Shown: positions 9,053 to 17,807 of the stretch, piece by piece
How positions within the stretch are numbered: position 1 is the first letter of the stretch
Layout of the letters: each line of letters starts with the position of its first letter
Assembly (NCBI RefSeq): GCF_032925565.1
Contig: NZ_CP136708.1
Location: forward strand, 496,001 to 560,000
Source of the DNA: Alteromonas sp. CI.11.F.A3
Lineage (GTDB): Bacteria; Pseudomonadota; Gammaproteobacteria; Enterobacterales; Alteromonadaceae
Direction: 5' to 3'
Length of the DNA: 64,000 nucleotides
Translations under genes and position numbers: made by a program
The notes under the pieces: generated by a model
Told to the model about the DNA's origin: nothing
What the model saw: only the letters and a program-made list of their open reading frames with translations
Databases searched by the model: none

Positions 9053-10054
9053 ATGGTAACGATTAAACAAGTAAGTGAATTAGCCGGCGTGTCGTCAGCT
9101 ACAGTATCTCGGGTTATCAACAACACAGATACCGTTAAAGAGAAAACGCGTCAGCAAGTGCTTGATGCGATGGAGAAGCTTGGCTATCGACACAATGTAA
9201 TTGCGGCTTCCCTTGCCTCAAATAAAACCCATACCGTTGGGTATGTGGTTCCTGAATTACACGGCTCATTCTTTGGCGCCATGATGGCCGGTTCTGAAAA
9301 AGTGCTAAGGCAAGCCAACAAACATATGTTTGTGGTGACTGGGCACAGTGATGAAGCCTTAGAGAAAAAAGAAATAGAAGCCTTGCTGAGCCGCCGCTGC
9401 GATGCGCTTATTCTGCATGTTGAAGCGGTCAGCGATGAGTATCTTATAGACCTTGCTAGCCAAGATGTTCCTATAGTTGTGGTTAACCGCTACATAGAAG
9501 CTATTGGTGAAAAGTGTATTAGTCTAGACAATGTGCTTGGCGCATATCTAGCCACTAAGCACCTTATCGATTTGGGCCATACCCACATTGCATACGCCGC
9601 AGGCGCATTGTTTAAAGCGGATGGTTTTAATCGTTTACTTGGGCACAAAAAAGCATTGGAAGAAGCCAATTTTAATTTCAATGAAGACTCCGTGGCTGAA
9701 GGTAATTTCCAAGCCTTCTCTGGTGAAAAATGTGTGGATGAACTATTTAGTCGTAACGTAAGTTTCAGTGCTATCGCCTGTGCAAATGATGAAATGGCAT
9801 CAGGTGCCATTAACTCACTCAGAAAGCATGGCAAGCGCGTACCGGAAGATATCTCCGTCATCGGATTTGATAACGTTGACTTTGCTAGTTACCTAACGCC
9901 TAAGTTGACTACCGTAAATTACCCAGTGCGCGAAATTGGTGCTATGGCATCTCGTTGGATCTTAAATCAGGCTTATGGCGATGGAAAACTGACAATGGAA
10001 CATATTTTGTCGCCCAAATTGATTATTAGAGGAACCACCAGAAAATTCGAGTGA
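9053..10054 (+). CDS. LacI-family transcriptional regulator
   Basis: This is a 333-residue repressor. The N-terminal helix-turn-helix plus hinge reads TIKQVSELAGVSSATVSRVI, with the YRHNVIAASLAS hinge helix. A periplasmic-binding-like effector domain follows, with IGFDNVDFASYL and LIIRGTT near the end. It is co-oriented with the GH1 and GPH genes (57 bp after the symporter), so it is most likely the local beta-glucoside repressor acting at the operator at 6001-6014. Its own upstream region shows no second clear operator. The ribosome site is weak. Confidence 0.92.
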   Translation: MVTIKQVSELAGVSSATVSRVINNTDTVKEKTRQQVLDAMEKLGYRHNVIAASLASNKTHTVGYVVPELHGSFFGAMMAGSEKVLRQANKHMFVVTGHSDEALEKKEIEALLSRRCDALILHVEAVSDEYLIDLASQDVPIVVVNRYIEAIGEKCISLDNVLGAYLATKHLIDLGHTHIAYAAGALFKADGFNRLLGHKKALEEANFNFNEDSVAEGNFQAFSGEKCVDELFSRNVSFSAIACANDEMASGAINSLRKHGKRVPEDISVIGFDNVDFASYLTPKLTTVNYPVREIGAMASRWILNQAYGDGKLTMEHILSPKLIIRGTTRKFE

Positions 10055-10134
10055 ATTCAACCAACGACGAATGGTGAAGTTACGCTTTTTTCTGTTATGC
10101 TAAATTTTCACACATATAAAAATTTGGTCACCCT

Positions 10135-11217
10135 ATGTTCGTTTCTCGAAGCAAATACTTAGAAAAAGAGTCTCAGGCCACGCAACTTGAAAATCGTTAT
10201 CAAGTTGCCCTAGATAAAATATCAGCCTTAGAGTCTGAAAATGCAGAACTTCATCGACAAGTTACCGAGTTAAGCGATGCCTCAAAGCAAAGTAAAGACG
10301 ATGCGGTAACACGGTGTTTGGTTAACTCTTTGAACCAAGTGGAAGGTATACGAGAAACCGTATTAGGGTCTTATCAAAAAATAAACGCCGAAGACCAATC
10401 AATATCAGACATTAATGAATTGTTTGAGCAGTCCTCCCACGTATTGAGCAAAATTGTTAAAGACATGAGTGGCTTGAATACCCAAATGGTGAGCATGAGC
10501 GAGCGCATTTCTGGACTATCAAGCACAGCCGATAATATCAACAAGTTTGTATCTACCATTACCAGTATATCGGATCAAACCAATCTACTGGCGTTGAATG
10601 CGGCTATTGAAGCCGCCCGTGCGGGTGATGCTGGTCGAGGATTCAGTGTGGTCGCCGATGAGGTGCGCGCACTAGCTACTGAAACAAATAAATCAGCGAC
10701 AGAAGTCTCTGAACTAGTCAACGATATTATTCAATCTACGGCGAAAGCAGTTTCAGGTGTTAACGAATTAAGAGGCAATAACGAAGAACTAGAAGAGGGC
10801 ATTAGTACCCTTAATAGTAGTTATGAAACCATGGTTTCTCATTGCGATAGCATGAAAACGACCATTAATGAGGGTTCGTTAAGCACCTTTATACAAACGG
10901 TTAAGCTAGATCACGTAGTGTGGAAGTCAGATGTGTATGCGGTTTTATTTGGTTATAGCGATAAAAAATCAAGTGATCTTGCTGACCACGCGAGTTGCCG
11001 TTTAGGAAAGTGGTATAGCGAAAATCAGGGTACCGCTATTGGCAAGTCGTCATCATTCAGAGAATTAGAAACACCTCATGCAGCGGTTCATCGTGCAGGT
11101 GTGGCTGCTATTAATGCAAAAGCAGAGGGTGATACTTCAACACTAGAAGCTAAGGTGATTGAAATGGAACGCTCTAGTGAGAAAGTGATGCTGCTATTGG
11201 ACAAGATAGCGAGCTAA
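10135..11217 (+). CDS. soluble chemoreceptor with zinc-binding CZB domain
   Basis: This 360-residue methyl-accepting chemotaxis protein has no membrane segment, so it is cytoplasmic. Residues 5-50 form a coiled coil. The signalling hairpin tip ([19 protein letters not shown]) is centred on residue 155. A C-terminal CZB domain follows with the zinc set His260 (LDHVVW), Cys288 (CRLGKW), His315 and His319 (PHAAVHRAG). CZB receptors sense zinc, or oxidants through the zinc-bound Cys, and signal through CheA. The receptor coiled coil is much shorter than in transmembrane MCPs. It lies 80 bp after lacI and 58 bp before a cytoplasmic histidine kinase. Ligand and location are inferred. Confidence 0.9.
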   Translation: MFVSRSKYLEKESQATQLENRYQVALDKISALESENAELHRQVTELSDASKQSKDDAVTRCLVNSLNQVEGIRETVLGSYQKINAEDQSISDINELFEQSSHVLSKIVKDMSGLNTQMVSMSERISGLSSTADNINKFVSTITSISDQTNLLALNAAIEAARAGDAGRGFSVVADEVRALATETNKSATEVSELVNDIIQSTAKAVSGVNELRGNNEELEEGISTLNSSYETMVSHCDSMKTTINEGSLSTFIQTVKLDHVVWKSDVYAVLFGYSDKKSSDLADHASCRLGKWYSENQGTAIGKSSSFRELETPHAAVHRAGVAAINAKAEGDTSTLEAKVIEMERSSEKVMLLLDKIAS

Positions 11218-11275
11218 CCTGTTTTCTCATATACCTAAATGCGTTTGAAGAGGTATAGACTAAAAGGCTTATATA

Positions 11276-12781
11276 TTGAGCGATGCTTCAATACCCCCTA
11301 GCCTCAACGAGGTTGCTGACTTAAAAGCTCAAGTGAAGTTACTTGAGCGACAACTTAAGCGCCAAAAAATAGCGCGGGCAAATGCTGAGTGGTTTTTAGA
11401 AAGCTACTCAAGTGATGCCTATTCGGCAACGCAAGCCTTGCGTAAAGCATTACATGAATCGAAAAAAAGAGAGCGAGAATTAATCTTTCTAAATCGCTCT
11501 GCTTCCCACCTTAAAACTTCCGATAGCGGGGCGAGTTTCATTTTCTCCGCCATTGAGTCAGCAGTAGAGTTCAGCGATGCCTTTTGTGGTTTAGCCTTCA
11601 TTACCAAAGCTGGAAAAGTGGTTCAAGGAGATGACAACAAAATTTGGCAAGTAGAGAATGGTTGGGTTGAAGCCAACGATTTTGCCAAGGTTATGTTAGA
11701 TGAGCTGCCACTGTCTGTCACCGAAGATTATAGCCAATGGTGTGTAAATATCGTTGAAAGGCCTGACAATCATGAAGAGGCTTACGTATTACATTTCATG
11801 CAGAACTTGGGCAATGGCGAGCAGGCATGGCTAGCACTACTGACCAAAAACAGCGAACTAGATGAAGAAATGCTGTATGTGCTGGATGCAAATAAGCACT
11901 ATCTTCAATTTGGTATAGGCTACCGAAGTTCTAAACACGAAATTAAGCATCACAAAGCCGCGCTGTCTTCGATGGAAAAAGACCAACGCTATCTGCAAGA
12001 AAAGCTAATAACCGCAGATAAAATGGCCATGTTAGGTCAGTTGGCGGCCGGTATTGCCCACGAAATTAATAATCCGATTGGTTATGTGCGTAGCAACACC
12101 TCGGTGGCTGGCGACATCTTTAAGGATTACCAGAGTGCTTTGTCTGAAATAAAGATACTTTGTGAAGATGCTGGTGGAGAAATAGAAGCCCGTTATTTAG
12201 CGCTTGAAAACACGTATTCATTAAAAGAGAGCGCCGAGGCTATCTCAGAAATGTTTGAAGAGTCCTCAGAAGGTATCGAAAGAATTATCGATATCGTAAA
12301 AGCGCTAAGAGGGTTTTCCTACCCTAGCGGTGGTAAGCGCGTAGCCATTAATGTTGCCGAAGCGATAAACTCAGCCTTACGAATCACGAATAATCTGCAC
12401 AAGTACAAAAATAAGGTTATATTCACGCCTCCTGAAACCGATATCGAAGTACTAGGCAACGCTGGGCAAATACAGCAAGTACTCGTCAACTTACTCACTA
12501 ATGCCATCTATGCCACAGACGAAGGAAAATGCATTAAGTTTGTTGTTGAATCGGTAGAAGGCGAGGCGGTCATTACGTTGCAAGATGAAGGCAAAGGTAT
12601 GACAGAGGAAGTTATCGGCAAAATGTTTACCCCCTTTTTCACCACTAAACCGCCAGGTGATGGTACCGGTCTTGGTATGTCTATTTCACTGACTATTATT
12701 GAAGAACATGGCGGCCAATTTGAAGTGGCCAGTGAAATCGATAGGGGCACCACTATTACAGTTCGCTTGCCACTGGCGTAA
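11276..12781 (+). CDS. cytoplasmic sensor histidine kinase with N-terminal coiled coil
   Basis: This is a 501-residue kinase without membrane helices. Residues 10-80 form a coiled coil containing KRQKIARANAE, a pattern like that found in the NahK/HnoK and FIST-linked kinases. A region of ~150 residues without clear family resemblance follows. The H-box AHEINNP has His262, the N-box is NLLTNAI, and the F/G boxes are FFTTKP and GTGLGMS. No receiver domain or response-regulator gene is adjacent. The start is a TTG with AAAAGG 9 bp upstream; no in-frame ATG exists near it. It could work with the neighbouring chemoreceptor or as part of a distant phosphorelay; that is inference. Confidence 0.85.
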   Translation: MSDASIPPSLNEVADLKAQVKLLERQLKRQKIARANAEWFLESYSSDAYSATQALRKALHESKKRERELIFLNRSASHLKTSDSGASFIFSAIESAVEFSDAFCGLAFITKAGKVVQGDDNKIWQVENGWVEANDFAKVMLDELPLSVTEDYSQWCVNIVERPDNHEEAYVLHFMQNLGNGEQAWLALLTKNSELDEEMLYVLDANKHYLQFGIGYRSSKHEIKHHKAALSSMEKDQRYLQEKLITADKMAMLGQLAAGIAHEINNPIGYVRSNTSVAGDIFKDYQSALSEIKILCEDAGGEIEARYLALENTYSLKESAEAISEMFEESSEGIERIIDIVKALRGFSYPSGGKRVAINVAEAINSALRITNNLHKYKNKVIFTPPETDIEVLGNAGQIQQVLVNLLTNAIYATDEGKCIKFVVESVEGEAVITLQDEGKGMTEEVIGKMFTPFFTTKPPGDGTGLGMSISLTIIEEHGGQFEVASEIDRGTTITVRLPLA

Positions 12782-12929
12782 TTTTTTTATTCTTATAATC
12801 TTCATTGTTACCGAATCTTTTTCTACTTTAGTATAAATCTAGCCAATAATGTTCTACGCTTCTAGGTAACTATAAAGAAATAGGACGCTCCTATTTACTT
12901 TGATACCACTATAGCAATGGATTTTATTA

Positions 12930-14510
12930 GTGAAGAAAAATCAGTCTGTTACCCAACGCGAATACAAATTCCCATCTCACTACCGCCTTATCTCTTCCAC
13001 TGACAAACGGGGTGTCATACAACACTGCAATGATGAGTTTGTAGAGGCAAGTGGGTACAACCGAGAAGACCTGATAGGAAAAAACCACAACATTATTCGT
13101 CATCCGGATATGCCATCAAGTGTGTTTAAAGAAATGTGGCGAACGTTAGAATCGGGTCAAAGTTGGGCTGGACTCGTTAAAAATAGACGAGAAAACGGCG
13201 ACCACTATTGGGTGTCAGCATTCGTAACCCCCGTACACGAAAACGGACAAGCGGTGGGTTATGAGTCAGTTAGGGTTCATGCCGCCGATGAAGAAATAAC
13301 ACGAGCATCCGCCATATATGCCAGGTTATCGGCAGGAAAATCGCCAATTCCTTTTGCTGCAAAATTGGGTCAGACACTCTCACCTATGTTACCCATGATA
13401 GTGGTAAGTTTACTGCTGTTGGTAGCCATTGGCTTTACGGCGGGTTTGGTACCTCTAGGTGTTACTTTCATTGCACTACTGATTATGATGGTGTGGCAAT
13501 CGGCAAAAAGCCGGAGTTACTGGCGGGAGTTTCTTTCGTTAAGTCCTGCTAGCTATAGTAATGAACTCGTGGCACAAACGTATTATGCCGATGTTGATTA
13601 TATTGCTCAGGCTAAGTTAGCGTTAGGCTGTGAACTCGCGCGTACTCGAACGGCCTTAACCCGCATTAAAGATGAATCTGAGGGGTTAGAAGATATTGCA
13701 GTCTCAACTCACAGCCAAGCCGAGTTAACCAGTAAAACAATTATTCAGCAAAACCTTGCCACCCAGCAAATTGCCACAGCGGTAACTCAAATGAGTCAAG
13801 CTATTCAAGAAGTAGCTGAGCGAGTAGAGAGCAATGCGGTTAGTGCTAAAACTGCCGCGACTAACGTACAAATGGGTAACGACAAAGCTGAAGAAGCGAT
13901 GCAGGCTATACTGTCATTAAAAGGCGCGGTGGAGTCGATTTCCGATACGGTTACCGAGCTTGCCCAATCCACCAGTGATATAGGCGAAGCGGCTAGCATC
14001 ATTTCTAGCATTGCTGATCAAACAAACCTGCTAGCACTTAATGCCGCTATAGAAGCCGCCCGCGCTGGCGAACAAGGACGCGGCTTTGCTGTTGTTGCCG
14101 ATGAAGTTCGTACCTTGGCATCTAAAACTCGGGTGTCCACCGATAAAATTCACAACATTATTCAAGAGCTTGTTGATAGAACAGAACGGGCCGTAAAGGT
14201 ATCTTCGGAAGGGTTGGTGTCTGCTGAACACGGTAGTGCCATTGTTGAAGAAACCCGAGGCGCGCTACAAGAAATCAATAATGCGGTAAGTGGTATCGCC
14301 TCAGCTACCGTTGAAATGTCTTCTGCTGTAGAAGAACAAAGCACCGTGGCTGAGCATATTAATCAGCAGCTCGTCGATGTTGCCAATAGCGCGGAAGCAA
14401 CGCAGAAGTCATCAGAAGCTTCCCTCAAAGTGGGTCGAGATCTTCGTGATACCGTAAATCAAGTTAACGGGCTAATTGCTCGTTTTAACACGGATAAACG
14501 CACAGGATAA
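12930..14510 (+). CDS. aer: Aer-like PAS chemoreceptor
   Basis: This is a 526-residue methyl-accepting protein. The N-terminal PAS domain (about residues 15-120) has the Aer features [22 protein letters not shown] and [18 protein letters not shown] hydrophobic hairpin at about 153-190 anchors it in the inner membrane. The C-terminal signalling domain carries [39 protein letters not shown] sequence, split here only for description. Aer proteins sense redox state through PAS-bound FAD and drive energy taxis. The start is GTG at 12930. No C-terminal CheR-binding pentapeptide is present. Many gammaproteobacteria carry several Aer paralogues, so the exact stimulus is uncertain. Confidence 0.88.
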   Translation: MKKNQSVTQREYKFPSHYRLISSTDKRGVIQHCNDEFVEASGYNREDLIGKNHNIIRHPDMPSSVFKEMWRTLESGQSWAGLVKNRRENGDHYWVSAFVTPVHENGQAVGYESVRVHAADEEITRASAIYARLSAGKSPIPFAAKLGQTLSPMLPMIVVSLLLLVAIGFTAGLVPLGVTFIALLIMMVWQSAKSRSYWREFLSLSPASYSNELVAQTYYADVDYIAQAKLALGCELARTRTALTRIKDESEGLEDIAVSTHSQAELTSKTIIQQNLATQQIATAVTQMSQAIQEVAERVESNAVSAKTAATNVQMGNDKAEEAMQAILSLKGAVESISDTVTELAQSTSDIGEAASIISSIADQTNLLALNAAIEAARAGEQGRGFAVVADEVRTLASKTRVSTDKIHNIIQELVDRTERAVKVSSEGLVSAEHGSAIVEETRGALQEINNAVSGIASATVEMSSAVEEQSTVAEHINQQLVDVANSAEATQKSSEASLKVGRDLRDTVNQVNGLIARFNTDKRTG

Positions 14511-14529
14511 TCTGTGCTGTTTATCTTTC

Positions 14530-14589
14530 GCGTGCTTTTAACCTTTTTCTACTTACGTTAGTGCCACTTAAAAGCACGCCAAGCTTTTC
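14530..14589. repeat. 12-bp perfect inverted repeat with 36-nt loop
   Basis: GCGTGCTTTTAA (14530-14541) and TTAAAAGCACGC (14578-14589) are exact complements. They lie between the convergent ends of the Aer-like gene and yebG. Neither arm is followed by a U-run in either direction, so it is not a standard terminator. It may be a mRNA 3' structure. Confidence 0.55.
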
Positions 14590-14597
14590 TGCTATGC

Positions 14598-14885
14598 CTA
14601 TCCGTTGGCTTTAAGCTTTACTACGTCGGCACTCTCATCTTCTAATACACTTTGTGCTGTCGCACCTTTAAAAATTTTGCTCACCTTGTCTTTATTTTTA
14701 GACAACATAATAGTGAGTTCTTCAACAAGGCTATCGTCAATGCCCAAGCCCTTTGCTTGAATGTATTCAGCAAGGTTGTCGGCAGCGTCGAGCATCTTAT
14801 CGTACTGATCTGCTTCTTTTTTATCGGTAGTAACCAATTTTTCTACCCCTTTGTGCGTGACAACATACTGTGTTGTAATGGCCAT
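14598..14885 (-). CDS. yebG: YebG-family DNA-damage-inducible protein
   Basis: This 95-residue protein matches the small cytoplasmic YebG family: an N-terminal YVVTHKGVEK strand, then KKEADQYDKMLDAADNLAEYI, closely resembling the E. coli YebG pattern of KKEADAYDKMLD. Its biochemical function is unknown; in E. coli it is an SOS gene repressed by LexA. A LexA-type box lies 48 bp upstream of this start (14933-14948), so SOS control is likely conserved. A GGGGACC ribosome site precedes the ATG on the minus strand. It is a single-gene unit, convergent with the Aer-like gene. Confidence 0.85.
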   Translation of the reverse strand: MAITTQYVVTHKGVEKLVTTDKKEADQYDKMLDAADNLAEYIQAKGLGIDDSLVEELTIMLSKNKDKVSKIFKGATAQSVLEDESADVVKLKANG

Positions 14886-15230
14886 GGTAGGTCCCCTTAG
14901 ATGAATAGACCATAAAACTGTACAATATTTAACTGGATAAATAAACAGTATTTGCAGTTTTTTGATTTTATTTTTCTACAACTTAAGTATAGTGACCAAG
15001 TACGCTTCGATATATTTTAAAAACGTACGTTGGAAAACAGCTTTCACATCGCCACGTCTATATGCAAAAATTTACCGGCTTCATTCACATTGGTTACCGT
15101 TTTTAGCTAACAACACAGCCACGAAGAACAGTAAATTTATCACTAGGCACAAGAATCTTTCTTGCTAGAGCGTGACATCGAGTGCCGAAAATCGGCGTGA
15201 TTTAGGTGACTTAGATACGAAGAGGATGTA
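14886..15230. other. divergent intergenic region between yebG and a histidine kinase gene
   Basis: This 345-bp gap holds the LexA box near the yebG side. Nearer the kinase it has two short palindromes: CAAGAA/TTCTTG (15150-15164, 3-nt spacer) and GCCGA/TCGGC (15184-15196, 3-nt spacer). Either may be an operator for the kinase gene. An open frame of 68 codons at 14962-15168 has no ribosome site and reads like non-coding sequence. Confidence 0.45.
14933..14948 (-). promoter_or_regulatory. LexA box upstream of yebG
   Basis: CTGGATAAATAAACAG fits CTG-N10-CAG with an A/T-rich centre and is followed by TA as in strong SOS boxes. It is 48 bp from the yebG start, where its promoter should be. Confidence 0.7.
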
Positions 15231-16403
15231 ATGAATTCTTCCATTGAGCGAGATATTCGCACGATTCAATCGATAGAAGCTGTTCCACATATAATGAAAA
15301 TGTTGTCAGATGCCACGGGACTTCGCTTTATTTGCGTCGCCAGAGTGACGGAAGATAATTGGACCATGTGCGCTGTGCTCGATCAGGTAGATTTTAATTT
15401 AATACCTGGCGATGAACTCGATATCAAAACCACCTTTTGCAACCAGGTAAGAAAATCTACGAAACCGATTGTGATTGAGCACGCTAAAGAAGATACCGTT
15501 TATCGCGAAAGCGAAATCCCCATCATGTATGGATTCGAAAGTTACTTTTCTTATCCCATTTACGACAAAAGCGGTGACTTTTTCGGTACGCTTTGTGGTT
15601 TAGATCCACTTCCTGCGGTGTTAAAAACCGATAAAATTGAAAATCAAATAAAGTCTTTCGCCGAGCTGATTTCAAGGCAGATGGAAGTAGATGACCGTCT
15701 AGCCGCGGCTGAAACTAATCTCATTAGCGAGCAAGCTGCCGCTAAATTGCGAGAGCAATATATCGCCATTTTAGGTCACGACTTAAGAACACCGTTATCG
15801 GCGCTTAAAATGGGGGTCGATTTCCTTGTTGATCACGTCAGTGATGCCACTTCCCAAAAAGTGCTGTCGCGAATGGACAATAGCGCTAGACGTATGACGC
15901 GACTCATTAGTGACGTGATGGATTTTACGCACGGGCAAATGGGCAAGGGGATTCAACTAAACGTTAAGCCAGTAAACGATTTACAAAGTGTATTAGCACA
16001 TACGGTAAGTGAACTATCGGGTTTGCATTCAGACCGAGACATACGTGCAGATATCAATATAGAAGGCACTTTTTCGTGTGACCCAGAGCGTATCAGCCAG
16101 TTATTATCTAACTTGCTGATTAACGCCATAGTGCACGGCGATAGAGCGCAGCCTATTAACGTTAACGCGAATATTGAAGAAGAAACACTTACAGTAAGTG
16201 TGTCTAATGGGGGTGTCCCAATAAGCGCTGATGTTATCGATAAGCTATTTCACCCATTTTGGCGAAATGAAAACAATAAACAAACCGGTGGCTTGGGTTT
16301 AGGTTTGTTTATCGCCTCGCAAATTGCTGAAGCCCATAAAGGCAGCCTGATGGTGCGTTCAGATGAAAATGAAACCGTGTTTTCATTTAAGGCAGCATTG
16401 TAA
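15231..16403 (+). CDS. GAF-domain sensor histidine kinase
   Basis: This is a 390-residue cytoplasmic kinase. Residues 10-150 form a GAF domain (typical FFGTLCGLDP near 117-126), and a helix at 150-178 leads to the dimerisation domain with His183 in LGHDLRTPL. The ATPase part shows the N-box LLSNLLINAIVHGD and the glycine box GGLGLGLFIAS. The GAF ligand is unknown; the lack of a bilin-type Cys in a bacteriophytochrome context argues against a photoreceptor, but is not decisive. No response regulator is adjacent. A GAGGATGT ribosome site lies just before the ATG. Confidence 0.87.
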   Translation: MNSSIERDIRTIQSIEAVPHIMKMLSDATGLRFICVARVTEDNWTMCAVLDQVDFNLIPGDELDIKTTFCNQVRKSTKPIVIEHAKEDTVYRESEIPIMYGFESYFSYPIYDKSGDFFGTLCGLDPLPAVLKTDKIENQIKSFAELISRQMEVDDRLAAAETNLISEQAAAKLREQYIAILGHDLRTPLSALKMGVDFLVDHVSDATSQKVLSRMDNSARRMTRLISDVMDFTHGQMGKGIQLNVKPVNDLQSVLAHTVSELSGLHSDRDIRADINIEGTFSCDPERISQLLSNLLINAIVHGDRAQPINVNANIEEETLTVSVSNGGVPISADVIDKLFHPFWRNENNKQTGGLGLGLFIASQIAEAHKGSLMVRSDENETVFSFKAAL

Positions 16404-16531
16404 ACATGAAGGTTAAGCCTCGCACTTAGCCTTTTTAACCCCGACTGAACCCGCTACCCCCCACCATTCAGCGTATCTAGCCCAATTTCATCAAAACACA
16501 CACAAACATAAAATTTGCCGGTGATTAATGC

Positions 16532-16560
16532 TTGTACAAAAGCAGGTATGTGCGTATAAT
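16532..16560 (+). promoter_or_regulatory. strong sigma-70 promoter of the rpsF operon
   Basis: TTGTAC (16532-16537), a 17-bp spacer and a perfect TATAAT (16555-16560). Transcription would begin around 16567, giving a leader of about 80 nt. Confidence 0.8.
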
Positions 16561-16572
16561 CCGCGCCCTTAC

Positions 16573-16634
16573 AGCCACCCTAACTAGGTTCCTTGTCTCT
16601 ATACAGTCTGGCTGTACTGTCGAGGCTACAACCG
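16573..16634 (+). promoter_or_regulatory. probable S6:S18-binding leader of rpsF mRNA
   Basis: AGCC (16573-16576) can pair with GGCT (16624-16627). Inside, ACAGT (16603-16607) pairs with ACTGT (16616-16620). An AACCG element follows at 16630-16634. Published rpsF leaders of many bacteria fold into such a structure with a conserved CCG that mimics the S6:S18 site on 16S rRNA and mediates feedback repression. The assignment here is by position and these elements, not by a covariance search. Confidence 0.45.
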
Positions 16635-16646
16635 TAAGGAGCAATA

Positions 16647-17045
16647 ATGCGTCATTACGAAATCGTATTTATGGTTCACCCTGATCAGAGTGAACAAGTA
16701 CCTGGTATGATCGAACGTTATACCACTATTCTTAAGCAAAACGATGGTCAGATTCATCGTTTAGAAGATTGGGGCCGTCGTCAATTGGCATACCCAATTG
16801 AAAAGCTGCACAAAGCCCACTATGTATTGATCAATGCTGAAGCGACTGCTGAAGCTGTTGACGAGCTGGAAAATGCTTTCCGCTACAACGACGTTATCTT
16901 ACGTAACATGGTAATGCGCACTAAAAACGCTGTAACCGAGCCTTCTCCTATGACTAAAGAAGAGCGTCGTGAGCGTCGTGACGATTCTGCACCTCGTACA
17001 GAGCGCGCAGAAAGAAGACCTGAATCCACTGAAGATAACGCTTAA
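16647..17045 (+). CDS. rpsF: 30S ribosomal protein S6
   Basis: This 132-residue S6 starts [17 protein letters not shown] and contains the conserved [11 protein letters not shown] and [11 protein letters not shown] segments. S6 pairs with S18 on the platform of the small subunit. The C-terminal 30 residues are an extended charged tail rich in Arg and Glu (ERRERRDD and similar), ending in EDNA rather than a terminal Glu-Glu as modified by RimK in E. coli. A strong TAAGGAG ribosome site precedes the ATG. rpsR follows after 11 bp; the priB gene found between them in enterobacteria is missing. Confidence 0.98.
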   Translation: MRHYEIVFMVHPDQSEQVPGMIERYTTILKQNDGQIHRLEDWGRRQLAYPIEKLHKAHYVLINAEATAEAVDELENAFRYNDVILRNMVMRTKNAVTEPSPMTKEERRERRDDSAPRTERAERRPESTEDNA

Positions 17046-17056
17046 GGAGATCACCC

Positions 17057-17284
17057 ATGGCTCGTTTTTTCAGACGTCGTAAATTCTGCCGTTTCACTGC
17101 AGATGGTGTGACTGAAATCGATTATAAAGATATCGCTACTCTTAAGAATTATATCACAGAGAGCGGTAAGATTGTCCCTAGCCGTATCACTGGTACAAGC
17201 GCAAAATATCAGCGTCAGCTGTCTTCTGCGATTAAGCGCGCACGTTTTCTTGCGTTGCTTCCGTACACTGATTCACACAAGTAA
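17057..17284 (+). CDS. rpsR: 30S ribosomal protein S18
   Basis: This 75-residue S18 of standard length starts [14 protein letters not shown], with the conserved [17 protein letters not shown] and [18 protein letters not shown] blocks. It binds 16S rRNA as a pair with S6. It is the second gene of the operon, with AAGGAG 8 bp before the start, 11 bp after rpsF and 26 bp before rplI. Confidence 0.98.
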   Translation: MARFFRRRKFCRFTADGVTEIDYKDIATLKNYITESGKIVPSRITGTSAKYQRQLSSAIKRARFLALLPYTDSHK

Positions 17285-17310
17285 TTTGGCGTAATTAAGG
17301 GGTAGTTAAG

Positions 17311-17763
17311 ATGAACATCATCCTACTAGATAAAGTCGCCAATCTTGGCGGTCTGGGCGACCAAGTAGCTGTTAAAGCTGGTTACGCTCGTAATTTCCTG
17401 TTTCCACAGGGTAAAGCAGTTCCTGCAACTAAAGCGAACGTTGAAAAGTTCGAAGCACGTCGTGCTGAACTTGAAGCGAAAATCGCTGAGCAGCTTGATG
17501 CTGCTAATGCACGTGCTGAAAAACTAAATGAACTTGCTGAAGTAACTCTTGCGGCGCCAGCTGGCGACGAAGGTAAACTTTTCGGTTCTATCGGTACGCG
17601 TGACATTGCTGATGCAATCACTGCAGCTGGTGTTGAAGTAGCTAAAGCGGAAGTTAAACTTCCTACTGGCACACTTCGCGACACTGGCGAATATGACATC
17701 GACTTACAACTTCATTCTGATGTAACCACTTCTATTAAAGTGATCATCATTGCTGAAGCATAA
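17311..17763 (+). CDS. rplI: 50S ribosomal protein L9
   Basis: This 150-residue L9 has the N-terminal domain [19 protein letters not shown] with the [16 protein letters not shown] signature, a long connecting helix rich in Ala/Glu, and the C-terminal RNA-binding domain. It is the last gene of the ribosomal operon, followed 17 bp later by a strong terminator. In many gammaproteobacteria dnaB follows directly; here dnaB is 8.4 kb away. Confidence 0.98.
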   Translation: MNIILLDKVANLGGLGDQVAVKAGYARNFLFPQGKAVPATKANVEKFEARRAELEAKIAEQLDAANARAEKLNELAEVTLAAPAGDEGKLFGSIGTRDIADAITAAGVEVAKAEVKLPTGTLRDTGEYDIDLQLHSDVTTSIKVIIIAEA

Positions 17764-17780
17764 GCGCTGACGTATACGAA

Positions 17781-17807
17781 AAAACCGCTCTTATGAGCGG
17801 TTTTTTT
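17781..17807 (+). terminator. intrinsic terminator after rplI
   Basis: A perfect 10-bp stem, AAAACCGCTC with GAGCGGTTTT, closed by a TTAT loop and ending in seven T. This is a strong rho-independent terminator of rpsF-rpsR-rplI. Confidence 0.93.

Noticed and set aside
12782..12929. Sigma-28 flagellar promoter before the Aer-like gene
   Set aside because: TAAATCTAGCCAATAA contains pieces of the consensus but the spacing between TAAA and GCCRATAA is far too short.
14530..14589. Calling the 12-bp inverted repeat an intrinsic terminator
   Set aside because: The loop is 36 nt and no U-run follows on either strand.
14962..15168. 68-codon plus-strand open frame between yebG and the GAF kinase
   Set aside because: Low-complexity A/T-driven sequence, no ribosome site, no resemblance to a family.
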